From IMG/VR virus record IMGVR_UViG_3300046804_001768, positions 1 through 58,980 of that record: 58,980 nucleotides of DNA. One strand, given 5' to 3'. Below, in pieces: positions 1 through 9,059 of the stretch; positions within the stretch are counted from its first letter, which is position 1; every line of letters starts with the position of its first letter. Under the pieces are notes generated by a model. It was not told the DNA's origin, did no database searches, and was given only the letters and a program-made list of their open reading frames with translations. The translations under genes and the position numbers were made by a program. The stretch comes from a virus.

Positions 1-1792
1 CCGAACGTAAATATGGGTGATATCCTACTTCACTTGAAATTAATTTACTATCATCCGCTTGAGGTGCGTTAGTTACTGGTCGAGGAAGTGCGGATTTAAT
101 AAACCCTATTCCGTACAATCCAAATGACTCAAGAGGTAAAACACTAGCTACGCCTTGCTGTTCGTCGTTTAATAATACATTGACGAAAAATTCCCATGAA
201 ATTAAATACCCTCCACGAGTATTAGTTTCGGCGTTATGTGTTCCTGATGCTGCTTGATTTTGATTAGTTTCTGGTTGTCTTAACGGTATTACATGTGACT
301 GCCATTTTTCCCTTAACGGTCCACTTTCAACACTTTCCATTAATTTTTTAAATGAATTCACTTTCCATGAATACGATTCATCAAAATATTCTTTAATATC
401 AAATGTTTTACAACCATCACCAATCGACGTACAAGTGGCTTTGGCACCCGTATGTATTGTGGGGACTTCAAACTGTTGAGAGGAGTTTACTGTTAGTGTT
501 ATTTCGAATGTGTTATTTTTTGTGTATTTAAAATTAAAATTAGCGACATAACCGATGAGTGCCTCATAGTTACCATAATTTCCATACACCGTTTGATCTA
601 TAAATTTTTTCTGTTCTGCTGGGTCTGTAATAAGTTTTACAATTTCTGCAGAAATAACGTCTTTATCCCGATTCCAGTTAAAAGGAGTTATACTGGATTC
701 ATTATCACTACTTGATACTCTTCCGAATTCAAGCAATACGTTTGTAGATTGTCGTAAAAAGTACGTAAGTAACGCATTCACTTGACCAATTGAATGTGCT
801 AATATCGTTATGTTTGCTTTAAACAATCCACCACGAACCCCCATTGGTCCAGATATACTACGTTCTGTAGTTACACTCGTAATACCAGGTACTGGAATAT
901 TATTCGCGTCGGTTTCAGGATTCTGCACCAGTACTGGAACTCTAATAAATCTTCCATCCTTTTTTGTTGTAGCATATGCTACAATACTATTATTTCCTTG
1001 TGGAAAATAAATGTTATTAAATGTTTCATTAGATTGTCCGTGTATACCTAATGTGGGACACCATGCTTCCGTTACTCCATCCAAATTTTCCTTATCGACT
1101 TTTAATAATGATGTCAATTTAATGAACGGCATGTGACTATTGGCCGTTTCCGTCGCTAATTGTCTACGATTCAATTCATATTGAATGTTAGGATGGAATG
1201 ATTCAAACGAAGCTAGGTGGGGAGACATACCACCCACAGAAGGCGACGGTGATGGTATAGTTGCTTGTGCTAATGCAGCGACCGCGGCACGGCGGTCAAC
1301 GGCAATTAAATATTCAGTAGGGTCTATAGGAGTATCAGGAACTCTAAACGTATCTCCTGGAGCATCAGGACCTCTATTAACTCGCTTAAGTATAAAATGT
1401 AAATGTGGACCATATGTTCGTCCTGTCATCCCCACTCTACCAATTAGTTGTCCGGCCGTTACTGACGAACCTTCTCGAAGATTAAATTCTGCTGTAGAAT
1501 TTTCTCTCATATGACAATATGTGGTAGTATACTGTGGAGGGCGGCCATATCTTAAGGTGTTCCCCACATTAATTTCGTTGTGTAGTAACACAATCCCGGT
1601 ACCACATCTACCATCGTTTACTATCCGATGCACAACACCATCGCTTACGGCCAATAACGGAGTACCTTCTGCTCCCCGAATATCTACCGCGTTGTGAGGT
1701 TCTTCCGCATCATTTAAAGACCGTTGCCCAAATGGACTGGTAATTACTAATCGAGATGTTGCTATAGGTAAAGAATCAAAACGTATCGTCAT
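1..1792 (-). CDS. Baseplate hub protein with N-terminal M23 peptidase domain (3' end outside window)
   Basis: Read by translating the minus strand from an ATG at 1792; the frame stays open for 597 codons to the window edge, so the C-terminus is missing. Residues about 15-140 form an M23/LytM metallopeptidase domain: zinc ligands H33 and D37 (HNAVD), Y-C-H94, and the GPHLHF motif with H130/H132. M23 enzymes cut peptidoglycan cross-bridges, so this is probably the tail-tip enzyme that opens the cell wall during injection. The remaining ~450 residues lack a motif I can name but fit a virion/hub protein (a stretch LLEFG, beta-rich). The start overlaps the stop of the upstream LysM gene (ATGA at 1789-1792), and the gene follows the gp26-51-29-48-53-like series, where T4 hub genes sit. 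Domain call is strong; the hub role is inferred from position. Confidence 0.8.
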   Translation of the reverse strand, partial: MTIRFDSLPIATSRLVITSPFGQRSLNDAEEPHNAVDIRGAEGTPLLAVSDGVVHRIVNDGRCGTGIVLLHNEINVGNTLRYGRPPQYTTTYCHMRENSTAEFNLREGSSVTAGQLIGRVGMTGRTYGPHLHFILKRVNRGPDAPGDTFRVPDTPIDPTEYLIAVDRRAAVAALAQATIPSPSPSVGGMSPHLASFESFHPNIQYELNRRQLATETANSHMPFIKLTSLLKVDKENLDGVTEAWCPTLGIHGQSNETFNNIYFPQGNNSIVAYATTKKDGRFIRVPVLVQNPETDANNIPVPGITSVTTERSISGPMGVRGGLFKANITILAHSIGQVNALLTYFLRQSTNVLLEFGRVSSSDNESSITPFNWNRDKDVISAEIVKLITDPAEQKKFIDQTVYGNYGNYEALIGYVANFNFKYTKNNTFEITLTVNSSQQFEVPTIHTGAKATCTSIGDGCKTFDIKEYFDESYSWKVNSFKKLMESVESGPLREKWQSHVIPLRQPETNQNQAASGTHNAETNTRGGYLISWEFFVNVLLNDEQQGVASVLPLESFGLYGIGFIKSALPRPVTNAPQADDSKLISSEVGYHPYLRS

Positions 1793-2046
1793 AGATTAGG
1801 TATAAATAACTTGGTTCCGGCAGGTATCGCTATCGTACCGTTTGCTAAATTATTTGCTTTAGCAAGTACCCACCAATTGTTTGGAGTATCGTAAAATAAT
1901 GATGAGATAGTGTCTAACCTATCTCCTTCTTGCGTCACATAATAGTATGGAATATCTTCCGATGGAATCGGTGTAACAATATCAGTTTTATAATATGGAA
2001 CGTCTTTTGTTGTATCTACTTGAAGAGGAATAATATATCTGTCCAT
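1789..2046 (-). CDS. Small LysM-type baseplate protein (gp53-like)
   Basis: 85 residues. The second half (VTQEGDRLDTISSLFYDTPN, then WWVLAKANNL and IPAGTKLFIPNL) has the layout of a LysM fold: a GDxLxxIs start, a WW-x-A-x-N-N centre and a closing P-G-x-x-L-x-I-P. T4-like baseplate wedge gp53 and many small tail proteins carry such a domain, where it holds baseplate parts together or contacts peptidoglycan. It lies between the gp48/54-like gene (3-base gap) and the M23 hub gene (4-base overlap), so the three are surely co-translated. It is much shorter than T4 gp53, so only the LysM part is secure. Confidence 0.65.
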   Translation of the reverse strand: MDRYIIPLQVDTTKDVPYYKTDIVTPIPSEDIPYYYVTQEGDRLDTISSLFYDTPNNWWVLAKANNLANGTIAIPAGTKLFIPNL

Positions 2047-2049
2047 GCT

Positions 2050-3729
2050 TTATCTCCCAAGTAAACCTGTGTTATTTTGATTTTGTTTTGAAGAAAGTTC
2101 TTCGGTAATTTTATAGAATGGACTATTGTAGAACTTAGTACGCTTTTCAAGTAATATCAAGTTCATTCTTACATTGATAACTTGTGACACTTGTTTATCA
2201 ATATCAAATGTTATGCTTTGGTCAAGCATATCATAATCTAACGAATCTATATAACACGGTTGTAAATCATAAATTTTACCAGCCGTAAGTTTAAATAATG
2301 GTGGTGCCATAAATCCACTACGAGATGCCCCGACTGGAAATGCTAATCCTGTTAGGTAATTTACGCGAGTCCACATATCGTCTATTTCGTTGGTAGAGAA
2401 CGCAACAATATTAAATTCTAATGATACACTACGTTTCACCCCACCGTAGGTAACAAATCGTTCCGTGCGTCCAACATATCGTTGGTCTGAGAATTCCGGC
2501 TTTACTGTTTCTTTAATCGATGAAATAAATGCTCTAAACTGGATTGATTCTTTATCTGGAATACTAAAGAAAAAATTGATAATGTCCGGGTCTGTTCCTG
2601 CGATACTTTCATAATTAATTTTATTAGTAGCATCAACTGCTAAGTTTTTTCCGATTCCTTGATTTAATGTGTCGTATAATTTACTGACCGACCCTTCGCC
2701 GATTACAGGCTGTCCATTATTATACGACACAACTGTATCCGGCTGTGTTGCCCAGTCCGATAATGAGTTACCACCAAAATATTTCGTGTTCAATCTATCA
2801 GATGTATTTCGTAATTGTTTTTGCTTAAAATCCTTTGCTGCTTCAATAAATGAAGTCAACGGTGGTTGTTGAATAGCAGGAATAGACGTGCGTACAATTT
2901 TTCCTGCTTTGGATAGTGTATTTAATATACGTTGCTTACTAAATGTCTTTGCTATATTCCGTGGACTAAACGCGTTTCTTATATTATTAATGCTTGCTAA
3001 ACTCCTAATATTGATTACCGTTTGTCTAGCTAAACTTTGTGTGACTTTTTGAGTAATCGAATTAATAGAGAGTACCGCTGAAGTGTTTTTACTTGCTCTA
3101 GTACTAAGTGCCGGTGGAACATTGATTCGAGGATTATAATCTACAACCGGATTACCGAATACCACGAATTCTGGTCTAGAGGTGTTATATACTTGATTTG
3201 TGACATTTGAGATTGCTGCATTTGCTCTTCTGGTAAGTTCTCCACGAGCGAGGTCACGTAGCGTTACTAAAGTATTTGTAATAGATGAAAATCCAGATGA
3301 AGCTGGGAGAATAGTAGCTTTACTATAACCCGCCAAAGTACCATTCTGTAGTAATCCAGTAGTACGTTGAATAAATGCATCTGTAGAAATAAATCGTTTA
3401 GCATGAACACCTGGCACAGTATTCAATAATGGAGACACTGGATTATAAATTTTCGTGTTTGCAAACGTATTAGCAGATTGTAATAATGCTTGTTTTGCGG
3501 TGAATAGTACTCCATCACCTGATGTTAAAAATTTACTAACACGGGTATAGTCTCTACTAACCGATACTCCAAGAGGAAATAAACGGATATCGTCTTTAAT
3601 ACGAGTACGTGTTGCATCGGTGTCTGGCTTGACCGAGACAAACGGTTGATTACTATTTGGTGTTTGGGGAGTAAATCGACCGTAGATTTCCTTAGACGAT
3701 GCGTTAAAAAGTTCTGCCAAAGTTGCCAT
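2050..3729 (-). CDS. Baseplate tail-tube protein (gp48/gp54-like)
   Basis: 559 residues. The first ~330 residues are Ser/Thr/Asn-rich without a recognised domain. The C-terminal ~200 contain a conserved-looking stretch: FRAFISSIKETVKPEF, YVGRTERFVTYGG, then MWTRVNYLTGLAFP. This arrangement (RAFI, Y-x-GRTE-x-F, MW-x-R-NYL-x-GL) is typical of tube-initiator/baseplate tube proteins in T4-like and related contractile phages, which nucleate the tail tube on the hub. It lies immediately downstream of the tape-measure-like gene, as gp48 follows gp29 in T4. Assignment rests on motif memory and gene order; it could be another hub-associated protein. Confidence 0.5.
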   Translation of the reverse strand: MATLAELFNASSKEIYGRFTPQTPNSNQPFVSVKPDTDATRTRIKDDIRLFPLGVSVSRDYTRVSKFLTSGDGVLFTAKQALLQSANTFANTKIYNPVSPLLNTVPGVHAKRFISTDAFIQRTTGLLQNGTLAGYSKATILPASSGFSSITNTLVTLRDLARGELTRRANAAISNVTNQVYNTSRPEFVVFGNPVVDYNPRINVPPALSTRASKNTSAVLSINSITQKVTQSLARQTVINIRSLASINNIRNAFSPRNIAKTFSKQRILNTLSKAGKIVRTSIPAIQQPPLTSFIEAAKDFKQKQLRNTSDRLNTKYFGGNSLSDWATQPDTVVSYNNGQPVIGEGSVSKLYDTLNQGIGKNLAVDATNKINYESIAGTDPDIINFFFSIPDKESIQFRAFISSIKETVKPEFSDQRYVGRTERFVTYGGVKRSVSLEFNIVAFSTNEIDDMWTRVNYLTGLAFPVGASRSGFMAPPLFKLTAGKIYDLQPCYIDSLDYDMLDQSITFDIDKQVSQVINVRMNLILLEKRTKFYNSPFYKITEELSSKQNQNNTGLLGR

Positions 3730-3731
3730 AC

Positions 3732-5150
3732 TTATGCTCTCTCATTACGTGAGTATACACCAACCAAACTCATACGAGGAACCGTTTTTTGTGTACCATT
3801 AATATTAATAGTTGTAGTTGCACTGTTGACCGTATCAATAAATCTATCAATCTTACTCATTAATGCGGAGTTGTCCGCCATTTGTACAGACCCCCGTGGC
3901 ATCAAATTAGTACCTGCGATAACAGTATCATTATTATTTAATGCGATGTTTCCTTTTGGAGTGACAAGTGTTCTATCTCCGTATGATGACACTACGTCAT
4001 TTCCAAGTATAGTTGCGGTGGCTAGTCCGGCTTGAGGGCCAAAGACAGACCCAACCAAGATGGACGCTATCCCTACGCCTACTTTTTTAGCTACATCTAC
4101 CGCTAAACTACCACCAGGAACACTTTGTACATCTTGAATACCTCTAGTTGCAGCTAATATTGCTTTAACGAATAAATCAATCGGACCATCAGGTTTAGCT
4201 GATTCAGCGAGTCGTTGTTCGAATGTGTCAATACCACCTTGCTTTAATAAATCTTCTACCTTAACTCCTGGTAATTGTTCTGTTAATGCACGGAAACTTG
4301 AACTGGTTTTTAGTAATGCATCTGGTATATTTTGGTCCAAGTATCTGAATGCTGCTTCTGGTCCTTCTAATTCAGATATTCTAACGAATGTACTAAAATC
4401 AATGCTTGCACCTAACTGATCTAATTGATTAATAGTGTCTAATGTACCTTCTAAATTAGTAACAACTCCTTGCTGTACTGACCGATATTGTTCTAAACTT
4501 ACTCCAATTCGGTCTAGATTAATCGATGACTTTGCAGCACTCAGACCAAATATTAATAAAGAAGGAATATTTCTACTTAAAACTTTATCTAATTGTGCAC
4601 CAGAAAATCCGGCGCGACCTGTAGCAATTTTAAATTGCTCTAGCTGTTCTGAGGTGGTTAATCCTAATATTCCAAAGTTTTTTAATGTATTCGATGTAAG
4701 TGTGAATTCTGACCCAAAAATCTTTTTTAATTCAGAAGCGAATTCTGCAGAAGCTTCTGCACTTACAGTCATTCCAGCGGGGAAATTAACGAACGCGTCT
4801 GATGTTGCGGCATATACTGCTTTAATTTGTTCTGAGGTGGCCGCAATATTAGCTCCTAACGTGAAATATTGTTGGGCCGCATTAGTTCTTGCTGCAAGTT
4901 CCAGTTCAACACCTCGTACTGCATTCACACCTAACTTCGTTGATAATAATAATGCAGAATTACCCAACTCTGCCAAAGACACTCCAAATTTTTTTAAAGC
5001 TTCTGCTGCAAACTTCTGATTTTTTGATGTTTCTGCCGAAGTACCCGCTCCGCCTGGTTTAGTAGCAGCCTCCGTGTTTTTATTTAGCGCATTAATTAAC
5101 TCATCAACTTTACTATTAAATGATCGAAAATCAACGGTCGGGTCTGCCAT
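3732..5150 (-). CDS. Tape-measure / tail-length protein (gp29-like)
   Basis: 472 residues, Ala/Leu/Ser-rich and largely helical. The stretch LAVDVAKKVGVGIASILVGS followed by VFGPQAGLATATIL could be membrane-seeking. The C-terminus (TLVTPKGNIALNNNDTVIAG) resembles the conserved tail of tape-measure proteins, a 'P-x-G-x-I-x-L-x-x-x-D-x-I-x-A' segment. T4 gp29 has 590 residues and lies at the same point in the order 26-51-(27-28)-29-48. Tape-measure proteins fill the tube, set its length and may enter the membrane at injection. Location between gp51-like and gp48/54-like genes supports the call; no enzymatic motif is seen. Confidence 0.55.
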   Translation of the reverse strand: MADPTVDFRSFNSKVDELINALNKNTEAATKPGGAGTSAETSKNQKFAAEALKKFGVSLAELGNSALLLSTKLGVNAVRGVELELAARTNAAQQYFTLGANIAATSEQIKAVYAATSDAFVNFPAGMTVSAEASAEFASELKKIFGSEFTLTSNTLKNFGILGLTTSEQLEQFKIATGRAGFSGAQLDKVLSRNIPSLLIFGLSAAKSSINLDRIGVSLEQYRSVQQGVVTNLEGTLDTINQLDQLGASIDFSTFVRISELEGPEAAFRYLDQNIPDALLKTSSSFRALTEQLPGVKVEDLLKQGGIDTFEQRLAESAKPDGPIDLFVKAILAATRGIQDVQSVPGGSLAVDVAKKVGVGIASILVGSVFGPQAGLATATILGNDVVSSYGDRTLVTPKGNIALNNNDTVIAGTNLMPRGSVQMADNSALMSKIDRFIDTVNSATTTININGTQKTVPRMSLVGVYSRNERA

Positions 5151-5152
5151 AG

Positions 5153-5404
5153 TTATCTCTTATTGGATTTTGGTCGAGATTTTGGTTTTGATGCTTCCGC
5201 TTCCTGCGTTTTAGCATCTTCCAATTGTTTTGTGTAAAAGGTTCGTAAATAGACCGGCATATTATAGACATCTTGGAATGTAAACGCACCATTACTATAA
5301 TATGACAACATAAACAACAATTTGTGAACTTCTACTTTATGCTCGGAGGTCAGGCCAAAAAAAGCTTGCCCCAAAGGGCATCCTCGCTTTGACTGAAGTT
5401 TCAC
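5153..5404 (-). CDS. Small baseplate-hub assembly protein (gp51-like), start uncertain
   Basis: Up to 83 residues, overlapping the end of the gp26 gene. The ORF opens with GTG at 5404, but TTG at 5374 has a better ribosome site (GAGGA six bases upstream) and would give 73 residues. The core (EVHKLLFMLSYYSNGAFTF and VYLRTFYTKQLEDA) resembles the short helical proteins that follow gp26 in T4-like phages and act in hub assembly. The tail is Lys/Ser/Pro-rich. The function is inferred from position; I do not recognise a catalytic motif. Confidence 0.5.
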   Translation of the reverse strand: MKLQSKRGCPLGQAFFGLTSEHKVEVHKLLFMLSYYSNGAFTFQDVYNMPVYLRTFYTKQLEDAKTQEAEASKPKSRPKSNKR

Positions 5405-6089
5405 ACAACGTGCATGTAACGGTTAAATCAAAATTCACATCAGGTGTAACCTTTTTCACTTCTTCACGAAATGCTCGTAAATCTCGAATAATCATAGACT
5501 CCGAAAATTCCCGAATGACTTTCTTATCCCGATTACCGTTGACCGCAGTAATCATATAACTTAATCTAGTCGGTGTATCTCCTTGTACGGTATTATCTAT
5601 TTTCTTTATTGCTTCAACTTCTTGTTCGATAGCTTTTTCATCCTTTCGTGTCAACAATCGAAATGATACTTGGATTCCTGTTGGGAGGTTGACTGTAAAT
5701 TCTCCGTTATTTGAATTTACCTCTGGGTTGGTCGTATCCAACTTCGTTAAATCTATCGTATAATCAAATCGTTTCCCACACGAATTACATGGTAATTGAA
5801 CTTCGTAATCTTTACCATATGCTAAGATACGAGAAGCGACCATTACCGCATTCAAGTCACCTGCTAACAAATCTTCAGGTTTGACGCCCTTTGTAACAAT
5901 TAAACTTTCCAACAACTTGTCTAATACCGTCCCCTTTTGGATAAGGTTGGTTGAGGTCAAAATATCTTCTTCTTTAGCGGTCATGTACTTGACATCAACT
6001 TTACCACTCCGTAACGGACTCCCTTCTGGATAGAGCTTCCCACCACTTGGGAGGTCTATCGTTTCTGTTGGGAAATTGTATTCTGCCAT
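5337..6089 (-). CDS. 26: Baseplate hub subunit, T4 gp26 family
   Basis: 250 residues. The N-terminus (DLPSGGKLYPEGSPL then YMTAKEEDIL) is the hallmark of the T4-type baseplate protein family that includes gp26: a 'LPS.G..Y' opening and a 'T..EED.L' helix. A CxxC pair at C101/C104 and another near C226/C229 probably form a zinc knuckle (T4-like marine relatives also show this; zinc binding is inferred). A charged central region is followed by FSESMIIRDLRAFREEV. The gene opens the hub operon, with SD AAGGAG and a TATTTATA box 35 bases upstream, directly after the helicase gene. Confidence 0.75.
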   Translation of the reverse strand: MAEYNFPTETIDLPSGGKLYPEGSPLRSGKVDVKYMTAKEEDILTSTNLIQKGTVLDKLLESLIVTKGVKPEDLLAGDLNAVMVASRILAYGKDYEVQLPCNSCGKRFDYTIDLTKLDTTNPEVNSNNGEFTVNLPTGIQVSFRLLTRKDEKAIEQEVEAIKKIDNTVQGDTPTRLSYMITAVNGNRDKKVIREFSESMIIRDLRAFREEVKKVTPDVNFDLTVTCTLCETSVKARMPFGASFFWPDLRA

Positions 6090-6123
6090 AATAACTCCTT
6101 AAACTATTTGGTTTTACCACCTA

Positions 6124-6131
6124 TATAAATA
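6124..6131 (-). promoter_or_regulatory. TATTTATA box (candidate late promoter)
   Basis: Coding strand AATATTTATATAGG, 35 bases before gp26; would start the hub transcript. Its upstream base touches the helicase stop. Confidence 0.45.
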
Positions 6132-8021
6132 TTAATCTTCTATATTTTGAGTGGAAATATCCTCTTTATATACCATATTAATTTTCTTCACAAATTCCTT
6201 AAAATACGACTTCGAACGTTCAGGAGTGACCAACGCCCCGTCCACCACAAGGTCAGCCACCTGCTGTTTCTCTTTGAGGATATCCCGCATATATTCGTCA
6301 ATCGTATCCGCACATAACATATAATAGACCTGAACCTGACTCTTTTGACCGATACGGTGGGTGCGGTCTTCAGCTTGTTCGTGATTTGCGGGTACCCAAT
6401 CGCAATTGAGGAATACGACCGTATCTATCTGTTTCTGCAATCCGTCAATACCCATACCTGCCGCCATCAAACTAAATAGACCCACTTTAGCTTCCCCACT
6501 GGTCAATCGGTCAATGGATTTCTGACGTTCCTTACTGTTCATTTCACCTGTCAGTATAGCCGACTTCTCCCCATAGTGTTCACCGAGGAACTTCAATGGA
6601 GCGAGGTAGTTACTGAAAATAAGAATAGGTTTATCGTTGTCCAAGAATTCATCAATCATTTCTACCAATCGTGGCATTTTCTTTTCAATAAGGAACCCTT
6701 GGAGTTTTGGCATATGACCGATAGAAGGTTTTTCTACCTTCCACTTCCCGAATACTTCTCTGAGTAATTCCTTATATTGTTTCTGCTCGTCCTTCGTCAA
6801 TTCTACATACAGGTCATTTCTCTGTTTGGCAGGAAGTTCAGTTAAGATTTGTTCCTTCTTTCTACGGATGACCAAATCTTTTGTACGGTCGTGGAGGTCT
6901 TGGAGGTTACGAGGAGCATCACCCTTCCATCCCCCGTACCGTTGGGTAAAATGGAAGAAGTTGTTGAAACGTTCTTTATCGAGAAAGTTCAACAAAGCGA
7001 ACGCTTCGATGGGACGGGACATTACTGGTGTACCCGTAAGAAACAGACAATATTTGGTTTTGATACCCGGATACTTTCGTCGTTCCTTATATGACCCCAG
7101 AATACTCTTTGCTCGAATCGTTTGTCTATTTTTCAGATAGGTAGCTTCGTCACAGACTAGCAAATCAAATTCCTGCTTCCGTAAATCTGCTGCGACCTTC
7201 GCAACGGCATCATAATGAACGATATGGAACTGATTATTCAACTTTCCATAATAGTGTTTACTATCCCACACAGTAGAATCTTTTCCAGTAAACTTCTTGA
7301 TTTCACGTTGCCAGTTGACCACCACAGAGAGTGGACAGACGATAATAGTTTTAAGATTCTTGTGTTGTGCAAATCCGATTGCTTGTGCAGTTTTACCCAA
7401 TCCAGGAGCATCCGCAATCAAACACCTACCCTCTGCTCGTTCCACAAACTTGACACCCACTTTCTGATAGGGATAAAGTTGAAGTTGCATCCCCTTAATA
7501 TCAAATTCCACATCTTCTTTGACCCGAATCTCGTCCAAATCCTCTCTGCGGTCCCTTAGTTTACTCAGTAGACTAAGTACTTTGTCATCACAGATAATAT
7601 TTTCTTCCCCAAAGACTTTGAATACCTTGGGTAAATGCACAGCGGGAAATTCCCACGTTTTGTTTTCCCCATTCCATTTCCGTCCATCGACTTCGTACTT
7701 GAAGCGTTCCATCAAGGATGGGTTATATGGCATAGAAACAGCCCCCGTCTTATTATTTAAGAGGGTGACTGTGACTTGAACAGAGGTAGAAGTTTGTGGT
7801 TTGGGTGTGCTGACTTGGGTAGTCTTAGCAATCTTTAAATGAGAGATATCTTCTCCAGCTAACACAAGTTTCGCTGCTTCTTGCCATACTGGCGGAATCC
7901 CGACAGTCGTACTCATCCACGTGAGATACGACTGATTAGTGTAATAGATACGGGAGAGCGAATATCCTTTAAACTTGCCCCACGTAAGTATTGCTTGGTC
8001 AGCTGACGGATGGAGTATCAT
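6132..8021 (-). CDS. SNF2-type DNA helicase/annealing helicase (SMARCAL1-like)
   Basis: 629 residues from ATG 8021; an in-frame TTG at 8030 gives three more. Order: a small N-terminal domain (TWGKFKGYSLSRIYY), a HARP-like segment (PYNPSLMERFKYEVDGRKWN), then a two-lobed SF2/SNF2 ATPase. Motif I is DAPGLGKT, motif II is CDEAT (DEAx), motif III lies in LTGTPV and motif VI is DRTHRIGQ. HARP-SNF2 proteins rewind or regress DNA at forks; in T4 the comparable recombination/fork role is played by UvsW, to which this is not obviously orthologous. It is unusual to find it among structural genes. A TTGACA element precedes its two-gene unit, suggesting earlier expression than the surrounding late genes. 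Confidence 0.85.
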   Translation of the reverse strand: MILHPSADQAILTWGKFKGYSLSRIYYTNQSYLTWMSTTVGIPPVWQEAAKLVLAGEDISHLKIAKTTQVSTPKPQTSTSVQVTVTLLNNKTGAVSMPYNPSLMERFKYEVDGRKWNGENKTWEFPAVHLPKVFKVFGEENIICDDKVLSLLSKLRDRREDLDEIRVKEDVEFDIKGMQLQLYPYQKVGVKFVERAEGRCLIADAPGLGKTAQAIGFAQHKNLKTIIVCPLSVVVNWQREIKKFTGKDSTVWDSKHYYGKLNNQFHIVHYDAVAKVAADLRKQEFDLLVCDEATYLKNRQTIRAKSILGSYKERRKYPGIKTKYCLFLTGTPVMSRPIEAFALLNFLDKERFNNFFHFTQRYGGWKGDAPRNLQDLHDRTKDLVIRRKKEQILTELPAKQRNDLYVELTKDEQKQYKELLREVFGKWKVEKPSIGHMPKLQGFLIEKKMPRLVEMIDEFLDNDKPILIFSNYLAPLKFLGEHYGEKSAILTGEMNSKERQKSIDRLTSGEAKVGLFSLMAAGMGIDGLQKQIDTVVFLNCDWVPANHEQAEDRTHRIGQKSQVQVYYMLCADTIDEYMRDILKEKQQVADLVVDGALVTPERSKSYFKEFVKKINMVYKEDISTQNIED

Positions 8022-8220
8022 CTTGTTCAATCTTGACGTAAGTGTAATTGTCTACGTCTAATCGCCAGCCTTCGTTGGGGTCTAATCCCAAAATACGCAT
8101 CATTTCTTCATTAGCGACCATTACTTTACTAGTAAGGTCATTTTGATATTGCTTTAGTAATTGATTATTACTTTCAATTAATTGACGCAATGCTAATGGT
8201 ACTGGAACCGTTGTTGTCAT
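7999..8220 (-). CDS. Small protein of unknown function, translationally coupled to helicase
   Basis: 73 residues: a helical N-terminal half (LRQLIESNNQLLKQYQNDLT) and a hydrophilic C-terminus. No family recognised. It is the first gene after a TTGACA-containing gap, and its last 23 bases overlap the start of the helicase gene, so it is probably co-translated with it. A coiled-coil partner of the helicase is possible but untested. Confidence 0.6.
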   Translation of the reverse strand: MTTTVPVPLALRQLIESNNQLLKQYQNDLTSKVMVANEEMMRILGLDPNEGWRLDVDNYTYVKIEQDDTPSVS

Positions 8221-8245
8221 ATTACCTGCCTTTGGTGTTTAATGA

Positions 8246-8274
8246 AATTTAAAATATAGTTTATTATTTGTCAA
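8246..8274 (-). promoter_or_regulatory. TTGACA element before helicase unit
   Basis: CCCCTTGACAAAT with TTGACA at 8269-8274; -10-like TAAATT 17 bases downstream. This gap lacks a TAYTTATA box, so the helicase unit may use early transcription alone. Confidence 0.4.
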
Positions 8275-8657
8275 GGGGTATATGACGATGGACAAATAAT
8301 CGTCGTACCCGTGCATGGAACGGGAAGTGGAATACAAACAATACTATATCCCGTTGGTGGGGTCAATGAAGGACATGCGATGTATCCAGATGGACAATCA
8401 TAATTTGCTTGACCACGGGAACCACTTGGACCTAGTGATCCTGTTGGTCCTTGTACGGTACCGACACATCCCGTAGCATCAGCTCCCCGTGACCCACTAG
8501 GTCCAATGTTACCTACCGTTGCTGCATAGAATGTAGATTGTGCAAGTACACCCGATGATGCGGTAAAACTTGAGGTAACGGATTGTTGAGCAATTGAACT
8601 GGTTAGAATAGACCCAGAGTTCGCACCAGAAATATTAAATGGAAAATAAAATGACAT
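8271..8657 (-). CDS. Mini-collagen protein 3, Cys-rich C-terminus
   Basis: 128 residues. It starts MSFYFPF like its two upstream neighbours (MRFYP, MRYYP), continues with a Ser/Ala-rich segment, then interrupted G-X-Y triplets (GPSGSRG, GPTGSLGPSGSRG) and ends with six cysteines among prolines (DCPSG, ACPS, VCIP, PCTG, ICPS). Layout (short head, collagen-like middle, Cys-rich tail) recalls animal minicollagens, though that likeness is structural only. Probably a small trimeric virion appendage; the collagen prolines are possible substrates of the hydroxylase encoded at 10136-10723. The ribosome site is weak, and the start lies 3 bases after the neighbour's stop. Confidence 0.7.
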   Translation of the reverse strand: MSFYFPFNISGANSGSILTSSIAQQSVTSSFTASSGVLAQSTFYAATVGNIGPSGSRGADATGCVGTVQGPTGSLGPSGSRGQANYDCPSGYIACPSLTPPTGYSIVCIPLPVPCTGTTIICPSSYTP

Positions 8658-8660
8658 ATG

Positions 8661-9056
8661 TTATGCGCAGTTCGAGTTAGTGCCACCACATGCAATATAA
8701 TCTACACACGATAAATTTCCGACACAGTTGTTATCGTATGTATATAAATCTACACCCACACAATATGTGTCAAACGGAGTACAGCACGTTGCGGTTGTTA
8801 AACTCCCCGTATAACTTCCATATCCCCGAGGACCAGTTGGACCCGTTGGACCCGTTACTCCTTGGGGACCGGTGACCGTTTGGTTTGAACCGGCTGGACC
8901 TTGTGGACCTTGATATGCGATATCAGCTGATAATGCAAGAGATGCACTAGGAATAGGTCTGGCTGGATTGAATAGAAATGATGCGGATACTGCAAGACTT
9001 GCACTTTCCAAATATGATACTAAGTTTGCTGCTCCACCGTGCGGATAAAATCTCAT
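8661..9056 (-). CDS. Mini-collagen protein 2, Cys-rich C-terminus
   Basis: 131 residues. Head MRFYPHGGAANLVSYLESAS is related to the upstream paralogue. The middle carries collagen-like triplets (GPQGPAG, then [16 protein letters not shown]). The tail has seven cysteines in about 45 residues (TCCTPF, YCVG, NCVG, SCVD, ACGG, NCA). A disulphide- or metal-linked tip is plausible. The protein has no signal peptide and no enzyme motif. The GPT triplets match the type that is O-glycosylated on Thr in the Bacillus exosporium collagen BclA, which matters because glycosyltransferases lie just upstream. Confidence 0.72.
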   Translation of the reverse strand: MRFYPHGGAANLVSYLESASLAVSASFLFNPARPIPSASLALSADIAYQGPQGPAGSNQTVTGPQGVTGPTGPTGPRGYGSYTGSLTTATCCTPFDTYCVGVDLYTYDNNCVGNLSCVDYIACGGTNSNCA

Positions 9057-9059
9057 ACA

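Noticed and set aside
1185-1514. Plus-strand ORFs at the left edge (also 810-1010)
   Set aside because: They lie antisense to the continuous minus-strand M23 hub gene, whose frame is open from 1792 to the window edge and has recognisable active-site motifs.
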